DNA of 64,000 nt from Salinithrix halophila (GCF_042650125.1 NZ_JBHSAP010000007.1:310001-374000), one strand, 5' to 3'; positions 42,594 through 51,786 are shown, counted from the stretch's first letter. Translations and numbers: made by a program. The notes: generated by a model not told the origin, from the letters alone.

Positions 42594-43064
42594 TTAGATA
42601 TGGCAGGAGGATTGCCCTCGTTTTTGCAGAAAACGCTGGTGGTATTCCTCCGCTCGATAAAAGGTGTGTGCCGGTTCAATTTCCGTAACGATTGGATCTT
42701 GCCATTTTCCCGAGTTGTTCAGCTCCCGCTTGGCTTCCTCCGCCGCTTCTTTTTGTTGTTCATTATGATAAAAGATCACGGAGCGATATTGGCTTCCGAT
42801 GTCCGGTCCCTGTCGGTTCAAAGTAGTGGGATTATGGTTTTCGAAAAATAGTTCCAGCAAGCGATTATAGGAAACCACCGCCGGGTCAAATTCCACGTCT
42901 ACCACCTCGGCATGACCCGTTCGGTCGGTACAAACCTCTTCATAAGTAGGGTTTTCTTTTTCGCCCCCCATATATCCGACAGCGGTAGAAGTAACTCCCT
43001 CTACACGACGGAAGAGTTCCTCCACCCCCCAAAAACAACCGGCTCCAAAGGTAGCTCGTGCCAT
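42594..43064 (-). CDS. msrA: Peptide methionine-S-sulfoxide reductase A
   Basis: A 156-residue repair enzyme that reduces methionine-S-sulfoxide. The catalytic motif GAGCFWGVEE is near residue 8; GYMGGEKENPTYEEVC and HNPTTLNRQGPDIGSQYRS are family signatures. The C-terminal QSSCHI probably supplies a recycling cysteine. Electrons come from thioredoxin and TrxB. AGGAG precedes the ATG. It is monocistronic and convergent to the small peptide gene. Confidence 0.95.
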   Translation of the reverse strand: MARATFGAGCFWGVEELFRRVEGVTSTAVGYMGGEKENPTYEEVCTDRTGHAEVVDVEFDPAVVSYNRLLELFFENHNPTTLNRQGPDIGSQYRSVIFYHNEQQKEAAEEAKRELNNSGKWQDPIVTEIEPAHTFYRAEEYHQRFLQKRGQSSCHI

Positions 43065-43177
43065 AAGCGCGATTCACTCCTTTCTGACCGGTGCTTACCG
43101 GTCTTCGTTTCCATGATACCGAAGCATCCCCCAACCTGGCAACAAATACAATGGCAATTTTCCCCTTAAGCCCTGGG

Positions 43178-43206
43178 TTGACAGAGTGTAAGCCGATCCG
43201 TAAGAT
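43178..43206 (+). promoter_or_regulatory. Promoter of the nhaC-type gene
   Basis: TTGACA, 17 bases, TAAGAT. Transcription would begin near 43213, leaving a leader of about 137 bases. Confidence 0.7.
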
Positions 43207-43244
43207 AAGCTTTAGCGCTGATTTGCTTTTAAGTGGTAAAGCAT

Positions 43245-43313
43245 TTTCGAATCCATATCTCTCTGATGGATTGCGAAACCAGCTTTCGTCCCTATGGGAA
43301 AGAGAGCTTTTTT
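43245..43313 (+). promoter_or_regulatory. Attenuator-like leader of the nhaC-type gene
   Basis: Hairpin A pairs TTTCG (43245-49) and ATCCA with TGGAT and CGAAA (43274-78). A terminator pairs AGCTTTC...CCC with GGG...GAGAGCT (43281-43308), followed by TTTTTT. CGAAA can instead pair with TTTCG at 43284-43288 inside the terminator's 5' arm. The two structures exclude each other, as in riboswitch or attenuator control. Confidence 0.55.
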
Positions 43314-43349
43314 ATTGTCATGAACCGCTTCAGAAAGGAACGAAATCTG

Positions 43350-44729
43350 ATGTCTTTAGCCCGTACAACACGCTCTGTCATATTCTTGTTTCTGACCTTA
43401 TTTGCTTTATTGTTCGTCACGCTAATTCACTTGAAGGTAGAGCCCCACCTTCCACTCTTGGGAGCCGTCATTCTGGTCTGCCTTTACGGATTGTTGACAG
43501 GTGCCGACTGGCGCACGCTGGAGAAAGGGATGACAAGCGGGATAGTAAAAGGTCTGGCTCCTATCCTGATCCTGATGATGGTCGGTCTGGTGATCGCCAG
43601 CTGGATGTACAGCGGCACCGTACCCACTATGCTGGTTTACGGTCTGTACTGGATTCAACCGGAATGGTTTGGCCTTAGTGCTCTTTTTCTCACGATCCTG
43701 GTCTCTACCTTCTGCGGAAGCTCCTTTACCACGGTTGGAACCGTCGGCGTCGCCCTGATGGGCATGGCCCAGGCGATGGGCATTTCCCCGGCATTAGCTG
43801 CCGGTGCGGTCGTTTGCGGTGCCTGCTTTGGGGATAAAATGTCTCCTCTCTCCGATTCCACCAATCTAGCCTCCGGGGTGACTGGAGTGCCTCTCTTCAC
43901 CCATATCCGGCATATGATGGGGACGACGGTGCCCGCTATCCTGATTACCGTTCTCCTGTTTTTCGTGCTCGGCCACCAGGGCGAAGGGGTGGAGCCCACA
44001 AAGCTGAAGGCAATCACCCACTCATTGGAGCATTCCTTCCTGATCCACCCCGCCGCCCTGTTACCACCCTTAGCGGTTCTCGGGCTGGCTTGGCGGAGGC
44101 TTCCCGCTCTGCCTGTCCTCTTGATCGGGTGCCTTGTTTCTTGGCTCCTAGCATGGTGGACCGTACCGGACTTCTCCCCTGCCCGCCTCATCGATGTATT
44201 ACAGAACGGGCTTCAGATGAAAACCGGAAACCCTACGGTCGACCAAATCGTCAATAAAGGCGGACTGCAATCGATGATGTGGACCGTTTCACTGATCCTG
44301 ATCGCCCTTTCCCTCGGCGGACTGATCCAGGCCCTCGGCTTGTTTGAGCTCTTCCTCTCCAAGGTGAAACGGACGTTGACAAAAGCCGGTTCCCTGATTG
44401 CTGCCACTGCTGCCTCCGCCGTGGGTGTCAACCTTCTGGCCGGTGAAATGTATCTGTCGATTCTCCTCCCGGGACAAGCCTTTCAATCGGCTTTTTCAGA
44501 AAGAGGCATCCCAGCCCGATTCCTTTCCCGGACGCTGGAAGACGCGGGCACACTGGTCAATGCCCTCGTCCCCTGGGGCGTGAGCGGGGCCTTTTTCGCC
44601 TCCACACTCGGGGTTCCTGTCTTAGAATACTTACCTTACGCGTTCTTCCCTATCCTTTCCTTGGTCATGACCCTGATTTTAGGATATATTCGGGCCAGGG
44701 CCCATTCCTCCCCTGCCCCACAACGCTAA
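43350..44729 (+). CDS. nhaC: Na+/H+ antiporter, NhaC family
   Basis: A 459-residue polytopic membrane protein, about 11-12 TM. The NhaC family core is seen as STFCGSSFTTVGTVGVALMGMAQAMG and GAVVCGACFGDKMSPLSDSTNLASG. It expels Na+ in exchange for protons; some members exchange malate and lactate. The ATG at 43350 has AAAGGA ten bases upstream and gives the normal N-terminus; the frame is open further upstream through the leader, but without SD. Its leader suggests control by premature termination. Confidence 0.9.
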   Translation: MSLARTTRSVIFLFLTLFALLFVTLIHLKVEPHLPLLGAVILVCLYGLLTGADWRTLEKGMTSGIVKGLAPILILMMVGLVIASWMYSGTVPTMLVYGLYWIQPEWFGLSALFLTILVSTFCGSSFTTVGTVGVALMGMAQAMGISPALAAGAVVCGACFGDKMSPLSDSTNLASGVTGVPLFTHIRHMMGTTVPAILITVLLFFVLGHQGEGVEPTKLKAITHSLEHSFLIHPAALLPPLAVLGLAWRRLPALPVLLIGCLVSWLLAWWTVPDFSPARLIDVLQNGLQMKTGNPTVDQIVNKGGLQSMMWTVSLILIALSLGGLIQALGLFELFLSKVKRTLTKAGSLIAATAASAVGVNLLAGEMYLSILLPGQAFQSAFSERGIPARFLSRTLEDAGTLVNALVPWGVSGAFFASTLGVPVLEYLPYAFFPILSLVMTLILGYIRARAHSSPAPQR

Positions 44730-44734
44730 AACCA

Positions 44735-44765
44735 AACGGTTTCCTATCACGGAAGCCGTTTTTTC
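44735..44765 (+). terminator. Terminator after nhaC
   Basis: AACGGTTTCC and GGAAGCCGTT (one G-U) form a ten-pair stem followed by TTTT. Confidence 0.85.
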
Positions 44766-44942
44766 GTTAGGCTTGGATATTCATTTCCTTGAGGAGTCGA
44801 TCCCGCTCGCAAAGATATAAAATGAAAATACAACCTAGGACTTGAATCCCTGTCATATCCAAAAAGATTGTTTGTTTATTCGACAGCCTATTTCGTGTAC
44901 ACTGACTACGATGCCTACTCTTTTCTTAGGAGGTCGACGACG

Positions 44943-45203
44943 TTGGGGTCCAAACCGATTGATTTTTCCCAGAACGAACGAGAGATGTTAGTGATGAGTC
45001 TGAACGCTCGGGAATCAAAAATCCTGGATTCGATGGAACAACGCCTCAACCAGATCGTCAATGAAAAACACGCCACCCGGGTGGAAAAAATGCTCCGTTC
45101 CATGTTTAACGAATGGCATACCCTCCACGAAACCCGGTCCTTGAAAGAACGCATCCACCGCTCAATCGATTCAGACGGCCATATTAAAGCCGTGCCTAAG
45201 TAA
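44943..45203 (+). CDS. Small charged helical protein of unknown function
   Basis: An 86-residue soluble protein from the TTG at 44943, nine bases after AGGAGG. It is almost entirely predicted helix and rich in Glu, Arg and Lys (SLNARESKILDSMEQRLNQI), without a hydrophobic segment. No family is recognised. It stands alone between the nhaC terminator and the terminator of the convergent rbs operon. Confidence 0.65.
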   Translation: MGSKPIDFSQNEREMLVMSLNARESKILDSMEQRLNQIVNEKHATRVEKMLRSMFNEWHTLHETRSLKERIHRSIDSDGHIKAVPK

Positions 45204-45286
45204 TCCTTTATTCTTCCTTTCCCATGGGTCGGGAGCTCTCTTCCCAATCCATGACCGCTCTTGTCATAAACGAGAAAGCCGTAACA

Positions 45287-45320
45287 AGAAAACCGGTCCC
45301 CCGATGCGGACCGGTTTTCT
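45287..45320. terminator. Terminator at the end of the rbs operon
   Basis: AGAAAACCGGTCC and GGACCGGTTTTCT form a perfect 13-pair stem 30 bases beyond the rbsB stop; it can also serve the convergent small gene. Confidence 0.9.
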
Positions 45321-45350
45321 CGGTTTGCAAATCATCAGCCGTGTGGAGAC

Positions 45351-46280
45351 TCAATCCTTTGTCACCATCTCCAGTTTCACGGGATAAAATTTTTTCACGG
45401 ACTCCCCCTTGCCGACTTTGACGGCGATCTGAACCGCCTTCTGGCCGATCTCCACCGGCCTCTGAGCGATAGTAGCGGCTAGGTTGCCCTTTTCGACAGC
45501 TTTCACCGCATCGTCGGTGGCGTCGAAACCGACAACCAGGATGTCTTTTTTGGCAGACTGGATCGCCTGCAAGGCACCCAAGGCCATTTCGTCGTTGTGG
45601 GCAAAGACAGCCTGGATATCTTTCTTGCTCTGCAGAATGTTTTCCATGACGCTAAGCCCTTTGGCCCGGTCGAAGTTGGCCGGTTGGGAAGCAACCACTT
45701 CTACCCCGCCTTTGTTATCCACCGCTTTATGGAACCCTTTCCCCCGATCCCGGGCAGCGGAAGTTCCGGGTATACCCTCCAACTCAACGATCTTCCCTTT
45801 GCCGTCGATTTTGTTCAAGATCAAGTCTCCGGCCATCTTGCCCCCTTCTACATTGTCCGAGGCGATATGGGAGCGAACTTTGCCTTTTTCTGCTTCCCGG
45901 TCGACAGTAATGACAGGGATATCTGCTTGGTTCGCTGACTCGATGGCCGCAGCAACGGCTTTGCTATCCGTCGGGTTGATTAGCAGGATATCCACCTTTT
46001 TCTGAATTAGGTCTTCCACATCATTGGCTTGTTGGGCCGTATCGTTTTGAGCGTCAGTCACAATGAGCTTTGCCCCGGCCTCTTTCGCCGCTTTTTCCGC
46101 CCCTTCACGCAAGGTGACGAAGAAGGGATTATTCAAGGTGGAAATGGAAAGCCCGATTGTCATCGATTGATCCTTTCCCTGCTCTTTATCAGACGGTTCC
46201 AGGGCGGATTTCGATGAACAACCCGCCAGCAACCCGAGGACAAGCAACCCCACCATCACCCAGGATCCTATTTTTCTCAT
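45351..46280 (-). CDS. rbsB: Ribose ABC transporter substrate-binding lipoprotein
   Basis: A 309-residue lipoprotein with a type II signal (VLGLLAGC, lipidated at C21) and a periplasmic-binding-protein-I fold typical of RbsB (IGLSISTLNNPFFVTLREGA, then AVFAHNDEMALGALQAI). It captures ribose outside the membrane and delivers it to RbsA/RbsC. It is the last gene of the operon, 17 bases after rbsC, and is followed by a strong terminator. Confidence 0.94.
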   Translation of the reverse strand: MRKIGSWVMVGLLVLGLLAGCSSKSALEPSDKEQGKDQSMTIGLSISTLNNPFFVTLREGAEKAAKEAGAKLIVTDAQNDTAQQANDVEDLIQKKVDILLINPTDSKAVAAAIESANQADIPVITVDREAEKGKVRSHIASDNVEGGKMAGDLILNKIDGKGKIVELEGIPGTSAARDRGKGFHKAVDNKGGVEVVASQPANFDRAKGLSVMENILQSKKDIQAVFAHNDEMALGALQAIQSAKKDILVVGFDATDDAVKAVEKGNLAATIAQRPVEIGQKAVQIAVKVGKGESVKKFYPVKLEMVTKD

Positions 46281-46297
46281 GAATCAACGCCTCCGAT

Positions 46298-47248
46298 CTA
46301 GGATTTTTGTGAATGGTCTAGCAGGACAGCCAGAAGAATGACTCCCCCCTTGACCACCTGTTGGTAGAAAGAAGATACATTCAACAGGTTGAGCCCGTTA
46401 TCCAATACTCCGATAATCATGGCACCGATCAGGGTCCCAGCGATCCAACCTTTCCCCCCCGTCAGGCTCGTTCCCCCTAGTACGACGGCAGCGATGGCAT
46501 CCAATTCATAGCTGGCCCCGGCGGTCGGCTGGGCGGAGTTAAGCCGGGAAGTCAGGATGATACCTGCCAACGCCGCAAATAGACCACTGATCGTGTAAAC
46601 TCCCGTTTTCACCCACTCGGTCCGAACTCCGGATAATACCGCTGCCTCCTCATTCCCTCCAATCGCATAGACACGGCGGCCAAAAGGAGTGTGCCGCAAA
46701 ACGAACCAGAGAATGCCGAAAGAGACTAGCATCCAGATGACTGGGATGGGAATTTCCAAAAAATACCCCTTGCCAACCATGGAAAACAACTCATTGTCGT
46801 AAGAGATGGGGCGTCCCTCGGTATAGACGAGAGTAAGCCCTCGAAACACCGTCATCGTAGCCAGGGTGGCAATGAACGGGGCCACTTTCCCTTTGGTTAC
46901 CAACACCCCATTGGCAGCCCCCATCAAAGCACCGGCGGTCAATCCGGCGAATGCGGCCAGCAAAGGATCGGTCCCCCCTGCCAGCATCCCCGCCGTCAAT
47001 GCCCCTGATAGGGCAAGGATGGAGCCGACGGATAGATCGATACCTCCCGTCAGGATGACAAAAGTCATCCCAAAACCGAGGAGAGCGTTAATCGAAATTT
47101 GGCGCAGAACGTTAAATAGGTTGGAAATACTCAGGAACTCCCGGCTGATCACCGTCAGGACCAGGATGATTCCTCCCAATCCCAGTAAAGGGCCGATTTT
47201 TTGCAACCAACCGATCCGGATATCACGGGGTTTGATTTCTATTTGCAC
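46298..47248 (-). CDS. rbsC: Ribose ABC transporter permease
   Basis: A 316-residue, about 8-10-TM permease. It contains the family motif GAANGVLVTKGKVAPFIATL and the EAA-like cytoplasmic loop AAVVLGGTSLTGGKG. The GTG at 47248 has GGAGGG seven bases upstream and overlaps the rbsA end by 26 bases, so rbsA and rbsC are translationally coupled. A longer frame to 47356 reads antisense-like sequence and lacks an SD. Confidence 0.93.
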   Translation of the reverse strand: MQIEIKPRDIRIGWLQKIGPLLGLGGIILVLTVISREFLSISNLFNVLRQISINALLGFGMTFVILTGGIDLSVGSILALSGALTAGMLAGGTDPLLAAFAGLTAGALMGAANGVLVTKGKVAPFIATLATMTVFRGLTLVYTEGRPISYDNELFSMVGKGYFLEIPIPVIWMLVSFGILWFVLRHTPFGRRVYAIGGNEEAAVLSGVRTEWVKTGVYTISGLFAALAGIILTSRLNSAQPTAGASYELDAIAAVVLGGTSLTGGKGWIAGTLIGAMIIGVLDNGLNLLNVSSFYQQVVKGGVILLAVLLDHSQKS

Positions 47249-48731
47249 GCTGCTTCCCTCCTCCCGATGCAGCCTGTACCACCGCTTCCTGATCCGCTTC
47301 GCCCCGCTGATACTCCGCAACGATTCGCCCTTCATGCATGACGAGCAACCGGTCACTCATTCCCAGTACCTCGGGGAGGTCCGAGGAGATGAGCAGGATG
47401 GCGATCCCCTCCTGAGTGAGCCGGTTCATCAGCCGATAGATCTCCGCCCTGGCCCCGATATCGATACCCCGGGTAGGCTCGTCCAAAATGAACACTTTAG
47501 GACGGCCCGTCAACCATTTGCCGATGGCCACTTTCTGCTGGTTGCCCCCGGATAAAAAACCGGCTTTCTGTTCCACCCCGACAGTGTGGATGGAAAGGCT
47601 TTTAATGAGTTCCCGCGATGCTTTCTGTTCCTGGCGCCGCCGAATGACTCCTCCAAGGGAGAGAGCAGGTAGATGGGGCAACATCAGGTTCTCCTTCACG
47701 GAACGGGAGAGAACCAGTCCCTCTCCCTTGCGGTCTTCGGTCACATAGGCAAATCCGGCCCGGATCGCGTCCTCAGGACGACGGATGCGGATCGGTTCCC
47801 CGTCCACAAGCACGCTTCCCCCATCCGGTTTCTCTACCCCAAACAGGAGGTTCGCCGTCTCTGTGCGGCCCGCTCCCATCAGCCCCGCCATACCCAAAAT
47901 CTCGCCCGCCCGAATGGCGAAGGAGACTCCTTTCACCTTGCCACGGCGAGTAAGCCCTTTCACACGGAGCCGCTCTTCTCCGGGCGGAACCGACTCTCTG
48001 GGAAAACGTTCCCGGATTTCACGACCCACCATCATCCGGACCAGTTCCTCCATGTCCGTCTTTCCCGTATCTCGTGTACCGACGTTCTCACCGTCCCGCA
48101 AGACCGTGATGCGGTCACACATCTGAAAGATCTCCTCCATCCGGTGAGAGATGTAGACCATCCCCACTCCCTGTTCTTTCAAGGAAGCGATTACCCGAAA
48201 GAGGGATTCGATCTCCCGTTGGGCGAGTGCTGCGGTGGGCTCGTCCATCACGAGAATACGGGCCTTCAGGGAGAGGGCCTTGGCGATCTCCACCATCTGC
48301 CGCTGGCCGACGGAGAGATCTCCCACTTTACAGGCAGGATCAAGGGTGACGCCCAGCTTCTCCATCCACCGGAGGGCCTCCTCCCGCATCCGTCGCCATC
48401 CAACACGAAACCCACGGCTGAAGGTGTGCTCCCTACCGAGAAACAGGTTTTCCATGACGGAAAGCTGAGGCACCAGGTTAAGTTCCTGATGGATGATGCC
48501 CACCCCTAAAGCCACTGCCTCCCTCGGCGAACACATCGACCGCTCCTCGCCTCCGATGAAGATCTTTCCCGCATCCCGGGGAAAGATGCCCCCCAGTACT
48601 TTTATCAGGGTGGATTTTCCCGCTCCGTTTTCACCCATGAGGGCATGCACCTCACCAGCGCGAACATCGAAGTCAACGCCTTTCAACACTCGGACGCCGG
48701 GAAACCTCTTTTCGATCCCTTCCATTTTCAA
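47223..48731 (-). CDS. rbsA: Ribose ABC transporter ATP-binding protein
   Basis: A 502-residue protein of two fused ABC domains. Domain 1 has Walker A GENGAGKST, signature LSVGQRQMVEIAKAL and Walker B ILVMDEPTA. Domain 2 has a degenerate Walker A (GLMGAGRTE), signature LSGGNQQKVAIGKWL and Walker B VFILDEPTRGID, as usual in RbsA. The start is a TTG at 48731 with a poor SD; an ATG lies two codons on. Between rbsK and this gene there are 128 bases and no rbsD. Confidence 0.95.
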   Translation of the reverse strand: MKMEGIEKRFPGVRVLKGVDFDVRAGEVHALMGENGAGKSTLIKVLGGIFPRDAGKIFIGGEERSMCSPREAVALGVGIIHQELNLVPQLSVMENLFLGREHTFSRGFRVGWRRMREEALRWMEKLGVTLDPACKVGDLSVGQRQMVEIAKALSLKARILVMDEPTAALAQREIESLFRVIASLKEQGVGMVYISHRMEEIFQMCDRITVLRDGENVGTRDTGKTDMEELVRMMVGREIRERFPRESVPPGEERLRVKGLTRRGKVKGVSFAIRAGEILGMAGLMGAGRTETANLLFGVEKPDGGSVLVDGEPIRIRRPEDAIRAGFAYVTEDRKGEGLVLSRSVKENLMLPHLPALSLGGVIRRRQEQKASRELIKSLSIHTVGVEQKAGFLSGGNQQKVAIGKWLTGRPKVFILDEPTRGIDIGARAEIYRLMNRLTQEGIAILLISSDLPEVLGMSDRLLVMHEGRIVAEYQRGEADQEAVVQAASGGGKQRANRNQTP

Positions 48732-48859
48732 AACCGGACCAAGTATACCTTTTCACCCCATCTATAGAATTTCCTTCTAAAAAAAGGCGCAAGAGCAAAA
48801 TCCCGTTGGCTTTCGGGGTACACTGACCGATGCGGCGTACCACACGCGTACCGCTCCCT

Positions 48860-49780
48860 TTATTGCTGGAATCCCTCCACCTCTTCCCGGGTGGGCATTC
48901 CCGCCTGAGCACCCAATCGCGTGACGGCCAGGGCAGCCGCCTTGTTTGCAAAGGCTGCCGCCTCGGGGAGGGTTCTCCCTTCCGCCAAGGCGCAGGCTAG
49001 CCCAGCGTTAAAGGCATCCCCTGCCCCCGTGGTATCTACCGCTTTCACCCGGTGCCCGGAGAGACGGATCCAATCCGCACCAGGCTCCAGGATGGCTGTT
49101 CCGTCTTCCCCCAGGGTAGTAACCACCCGACCCGCGCCCCGTTCCAGTAGGCGTTCCATCGCCGCTTTCAGTCCCTCTCCATCCAGGGAGATCCCGGTCA
49201 AGAGCTCCAGTTCGGATTGATTGGGAGTGATTACGTCGATATCAGACAGGAGGCCTGCGGGCAGTTCCCTGGCCGGGGCGGGGTTGAGGATCACCTTTTT
49301 GCCTGCCTGCCGACCGAGGCAGGCCGCCGCCTCCACCGCCTCCATGGGAATCTCCAATTGCAAGAGCAATACATCCGCTTCCTCGATTAGGCCCCGGTTC
49401 CCCTCGACATCAGCCGGTGTCAGGCCTCCGTTTGCGCCGGGAACCACAATAATCGAGTTGTCCCCTTCTGCGAGCAGGATGGAGGCCACTCCTGTCGTCT
49501 CCGATTCCGAGGTTCGGACACCTGAGTCATCGACTCCTTGATCGATGAGGGATTTTCGAAGCATTTGGCCGAAGGAGTCCCTCCCTACCGCGCCCACCAT
49601 CGCAGAGCGAGCCCCCAGACGGGTTGCAGCCACCGCTTGGTTCGCCCCTTTTCCTCCGGGAATGAAATGAACCGCTTCCCCGAGAATCGTCTCTCCCAAC
49701 CGGGGGGCCCGCCCTGCCTGGACCACGATATCCATATTGAGGCTGCCCACGACTGCAACCGTCGCCCCCGTCCTGTTCAT
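48860..49780 (-). CDS. rbsK: Ribokinase
   Basis: A 306-residue PfkB-family kinase that phosphorylates ribose at O5. It starts with VAVVGSLNMDIVVQAGRAPRLGE, carries IPGGKGANQAVAATRLG, and ends with the anion-hole and catalytic Asp motif DTTGAGDAFNAGLACAL. The start overlaps the rbsR stop. It provides ribose 5-phosphate from the sugar imported by RbsABC. Confidence 0.95.
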   Translation of the reverse strand: MNRTGATVAVVGSLNMDIVVQAGRAPRLGETILGEAVHFIPGGKGANQAVAATRLGARSAMVGAVGRDSFGQMLRKSLIDQGVDDSGVRTSESETTGVASILLAEGDNSIIVVPGANGGLTPADVEGNRGLIEEADVLLLQLEIPMEAVEAAACLGRQAGKKVILNPAPARELPAGLLSDIDVITPNQSELELLTGISLDGEGLKAAMERLLERGAGRVVTTLGEDGTAILEPGADWIRLSGHRVKAVDTTGAGDAFNAGLACALAEGRTLPEAAAFANKAAALAVTRLGAQAGMPTREEVEGFQQ

Positions 49781-50778
49781 CGTTTCCTCCTCCTTGTCGA
49801 TTCCCGCTTCAGGAGCAAGACATCCAGTTCATACTCCCGAGGCCCACCCGGTTCACCCTCGATGAGGCGAATCAATTCCATGGCTGCCGTCGCCCCCATT
49901 TCGTAGATGGGCTGGGCCACGGTCGTCAACTCCGGAACCGTCACTTCAGTAAGCGCGATGCCGTCGAAACCACACAGGGAAACCTCATCCGGGACTTTCA
50001 CCCCCATCGCGTGGAGAACTTTGAGAGCGCCGACCGCCATCAGATCGTTTCCAGCAAAAATACCATCCACATCGGGGAAGTGATCCATCAACGCCATGGC
50101 CGCCCCCTTGCCTCCTTCCACACTGAAATGGCCGGGGACAATCAACCCGGGATCGAACCAGCCTTTTTCCCCGACGACATCCAGATAGCCCCTCCGTCTT
50201 TCTCGGCCTGTGAGCAAATCCCCCGAACCGGCGATGTGAGCCACCCGACGACAGCCGGACTGGAGAAGATGATTGACTGCCATCCGCGCTCCATCTACGT
50301 TCCGGGAACGGACGACACTGCAACGCCCCATACCCGGAGTCCGGTCCAACAGGACGAAGGGGATCTCCTGTTCCTCCATGGTAAGGATCTCTTCATCTCC
50401 CAAAGTATTGGAAGCAAAGATGATTCCATCCACGTATCGCTTCCGCAGCACATCGATATAGGTCTTTTCCTTAGCCCCCCGATCATCGGAGTTACAGATA
50501 ATCACGGTGAACTGGTGGGCTCGGGCTGTATCTTCCACCGCCCGGGCCAGCTCGGAAAAGAAGGGATTAACAATGTCCGGAAGGATCATTGCGATCATCA
50601 TCGTCCTCTTTCCAGCCAGACCCCGGGCAACCGTATTGGGCTCGTAATTCAATTCCTCCATCGCCATCCTCACCTTGGCTTCCGTTGCTAAATTGACATA
50701 TCCATTCCCGTTTAAAACACGAGACACCGTCGCCACCGATACCCTGGCCTGCTTCGCCACATCTCGGATTGTCGCCAT
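49777..50778 (-). CDS. rbsR: LacI-family repressor of the ribose operon
   Basis: A 333-residue LacI/GalR regulator. The helix-turn-helix is MATIRDVAKQARVSVATVSRVLNG, followed by the hinge NYEPNTVARGLAGKRT and a sugar-binding domain. The ATG at 50778 has GGGGG six bases upstream; the longer frame to 50838 would include the operator and lacks an SD. It is first in the operon and probably autoregulates it through the palindrome at 50820-50833, which is also a perfect cre. Confidence 0.92.
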   Translation of the reverse strand: MATIRDVAKQARVSVATVSRVLNGNGYVNLATEAKVRMAMEELNYEPNTVARGLAGKRTMMIAMILPDIVNPFFSELARAVEDTARAHQFTVIICNSDDRGAKEKTYIDVLRKRYVDGIIFASNTLGDEEILTMEEQEIPFVLLDRTPGMGRCSVVRSRNVDGARMAVNHLLQSGCRRVAHIAGSGDLLTGRERRRGYLDVVGEKGWFDPGLIVPGHFSVEGGKGAAMALMDHFPDVDGIFAGNDLMAVGALKVLHAMGVKVPDEVSLCGFDGIALTEVTVPELTTVAQPIYEMGATAAMELIRLIEGEPGGPREYELDVLLLKRESTRRRKR

Positions 50779-50819
50779 ACAGCACCCCCTTCCGATCTCC
50801 ACGCACCTTTTCAGAATAA

Positions 50820-50833
50820 TGAAACCGATTACA
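50820..50833. promoter_or_regulatory. cre / LacI-type operator of rbs
   Basis: TGAAACCGATTACA matches the CcpA consensus TGWAANCGNTNWCA at every fixed position and lies just after the predicted transcription start. It could serve CcpA, RbsR or both. Confidence 0.75.
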
Positions 50834-50843
50834 AACACATATC

Positions 50844-50872
50844 AGGCTATCCTTCCTTCTTCCGTGTGTCAA
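50844..50872 (-). promoter_or_regulatory. Promoter of the rbs operon
   Basis: On the minus strand TTGACA, 17 bases, TAGCCT. The -35 is perfect and the -10 weak. The operator follows at about +5. Confidence 0.6.
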
Positions 50873-50971
50873 GTAGGAAATAACAAAATCAATGTAGAAG
50901 ATTCTTAAAATCCTTTTAAACATTGAAGGTTAAGGTCCTAAAAGCGAGCAAACTAAAGAGGAGTGGGAAAA

Positions 50972-51493
50972 ATGGAAAGCAAAGCTGCCTTGCACCAATT
51001 CGAAGAAATCGCCGGACACTATGTTACCGAATTGGACCGGTATTCCCTAGAACAGTTTAGGCAAAAACCGGCGCCGGAGGAGTGGTCGTTGGGCCAAATG
51101 TACCATCACCTGCTCATGTCCCTTCGCTTTCAGTTAGGGATGATCGAAAAATGTGCGGAAGGAACAGGGGAACCAGGCAGGGAAAAGACAGGGGCCGGAA
51201 AGCATATTTTCCACGTGGGAGAATTCCCAGACATGAAAATCAAGCTTCCCGACCGGCCCGAATTGATACCTGAAAACCCCACGGACAAGAAAGAAGTGAA
51301 AGAGCAGCTGCTAGAAACCATAGAAAAAATACGAGAATTGGAGCCGAAGATTGCCTCCATCTCAACCAACCAAAAAGCCCACCACCCCGCTCTCGGTTGG
51401 CTGAACGCCACGGAGTGGTTCCAGCTCATTCCCATGCACTTCCGCCACCATCTACGCCAAAAAGAACGGTTGGATCAATGGGTTCTCCAATAG
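50972..51493 (+). CDS. DinB-superfamily protein
   Basis: A 173-residue four-helix-bundle protein. The metal-binding histidines of the DinB/YfiT fold are placed as expected: GQMYHHLLMS near residue 48 and MHFRHHLRQKERL near the end. The family includes thiol transferases and stress-induced proteins of unknown activity. The ATG at 50972 follows a GAGGAG site; the GTG at 50963 overlaps it. It stands alone and diverges from the rbs operon. Confidence 0.82.
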   Translation: MESKAALHQFEEIAGHYVTELDRYSLEQFRQKPAPEEWSLGQMYHHLLMSLRFQLGMIEKCAEGTGEPGREKTGAGKHIFHVGEFPDMKIKLPDRPELIPENPTDKKEVKEQLLETIEKIRELEPKIASISTNQKAHHPALGWLNATEWFQLIPMHFRHHLRQKERLDQWVLQ

Positions 51494-51634
51494 ACAAGCA
51501 ACCGCTCTGACCTCCATCATAACAAGCTATTCTTAACATTCCGCTTCCTCAGCGAACCCCCTGAATCCTCCTTCCCCATAAAAAAAACGGAGCTCCACAC
51601 CAAATTCGCTGGCTACCCAACAAGCCGATCGTAA

Positions 51635-51668
51635 ACCCCGCTGCTAAAAGGCTGTCGGGGGCTTTTCA
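51635..51668 (+). terminator. Possible terminator downstream of the DinB-like gene
   Basis: CCCCG and CGGGG frame a loop followed by GCTTTTC, about 140 bases after the stop. The rest of the 293-base gap before the vanY-like gene shows nothing I can assign. Confidence 0.4.
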
Positions 51669-51786
51669 TTAGGTTTCGGATGGTTCCTCCGATCAGGATT
51701 TGATACGATAGAATCGATCCTGCACAATCGCCAGATCATCTATCGAAAAGCCGGTTATCGGCGGTCTATCTAAAACGGAGGCGCGA

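Noticed and set aside
43209..43242. GCTTTA/TAAAGC inverted repeat near the nhaC promoter
   Set aside because: Its left arm lies at or before the predicted transcription start, so it would not be in the RNA; it was left out of the leader model.
43233..43349. N-terminal extension of the nhaC frame through its leader
   Set aside because: The frame is open but has no ribosome binding site, does not resemble the family N-terminus and coincides with the attenuator structures.
47673..48509. A 278-codon plus-strand open frame opposite rbsA
   Set aside because: Antisense shadow of the ABC ATPase gene; composition is not protein-like and no start signal is present.
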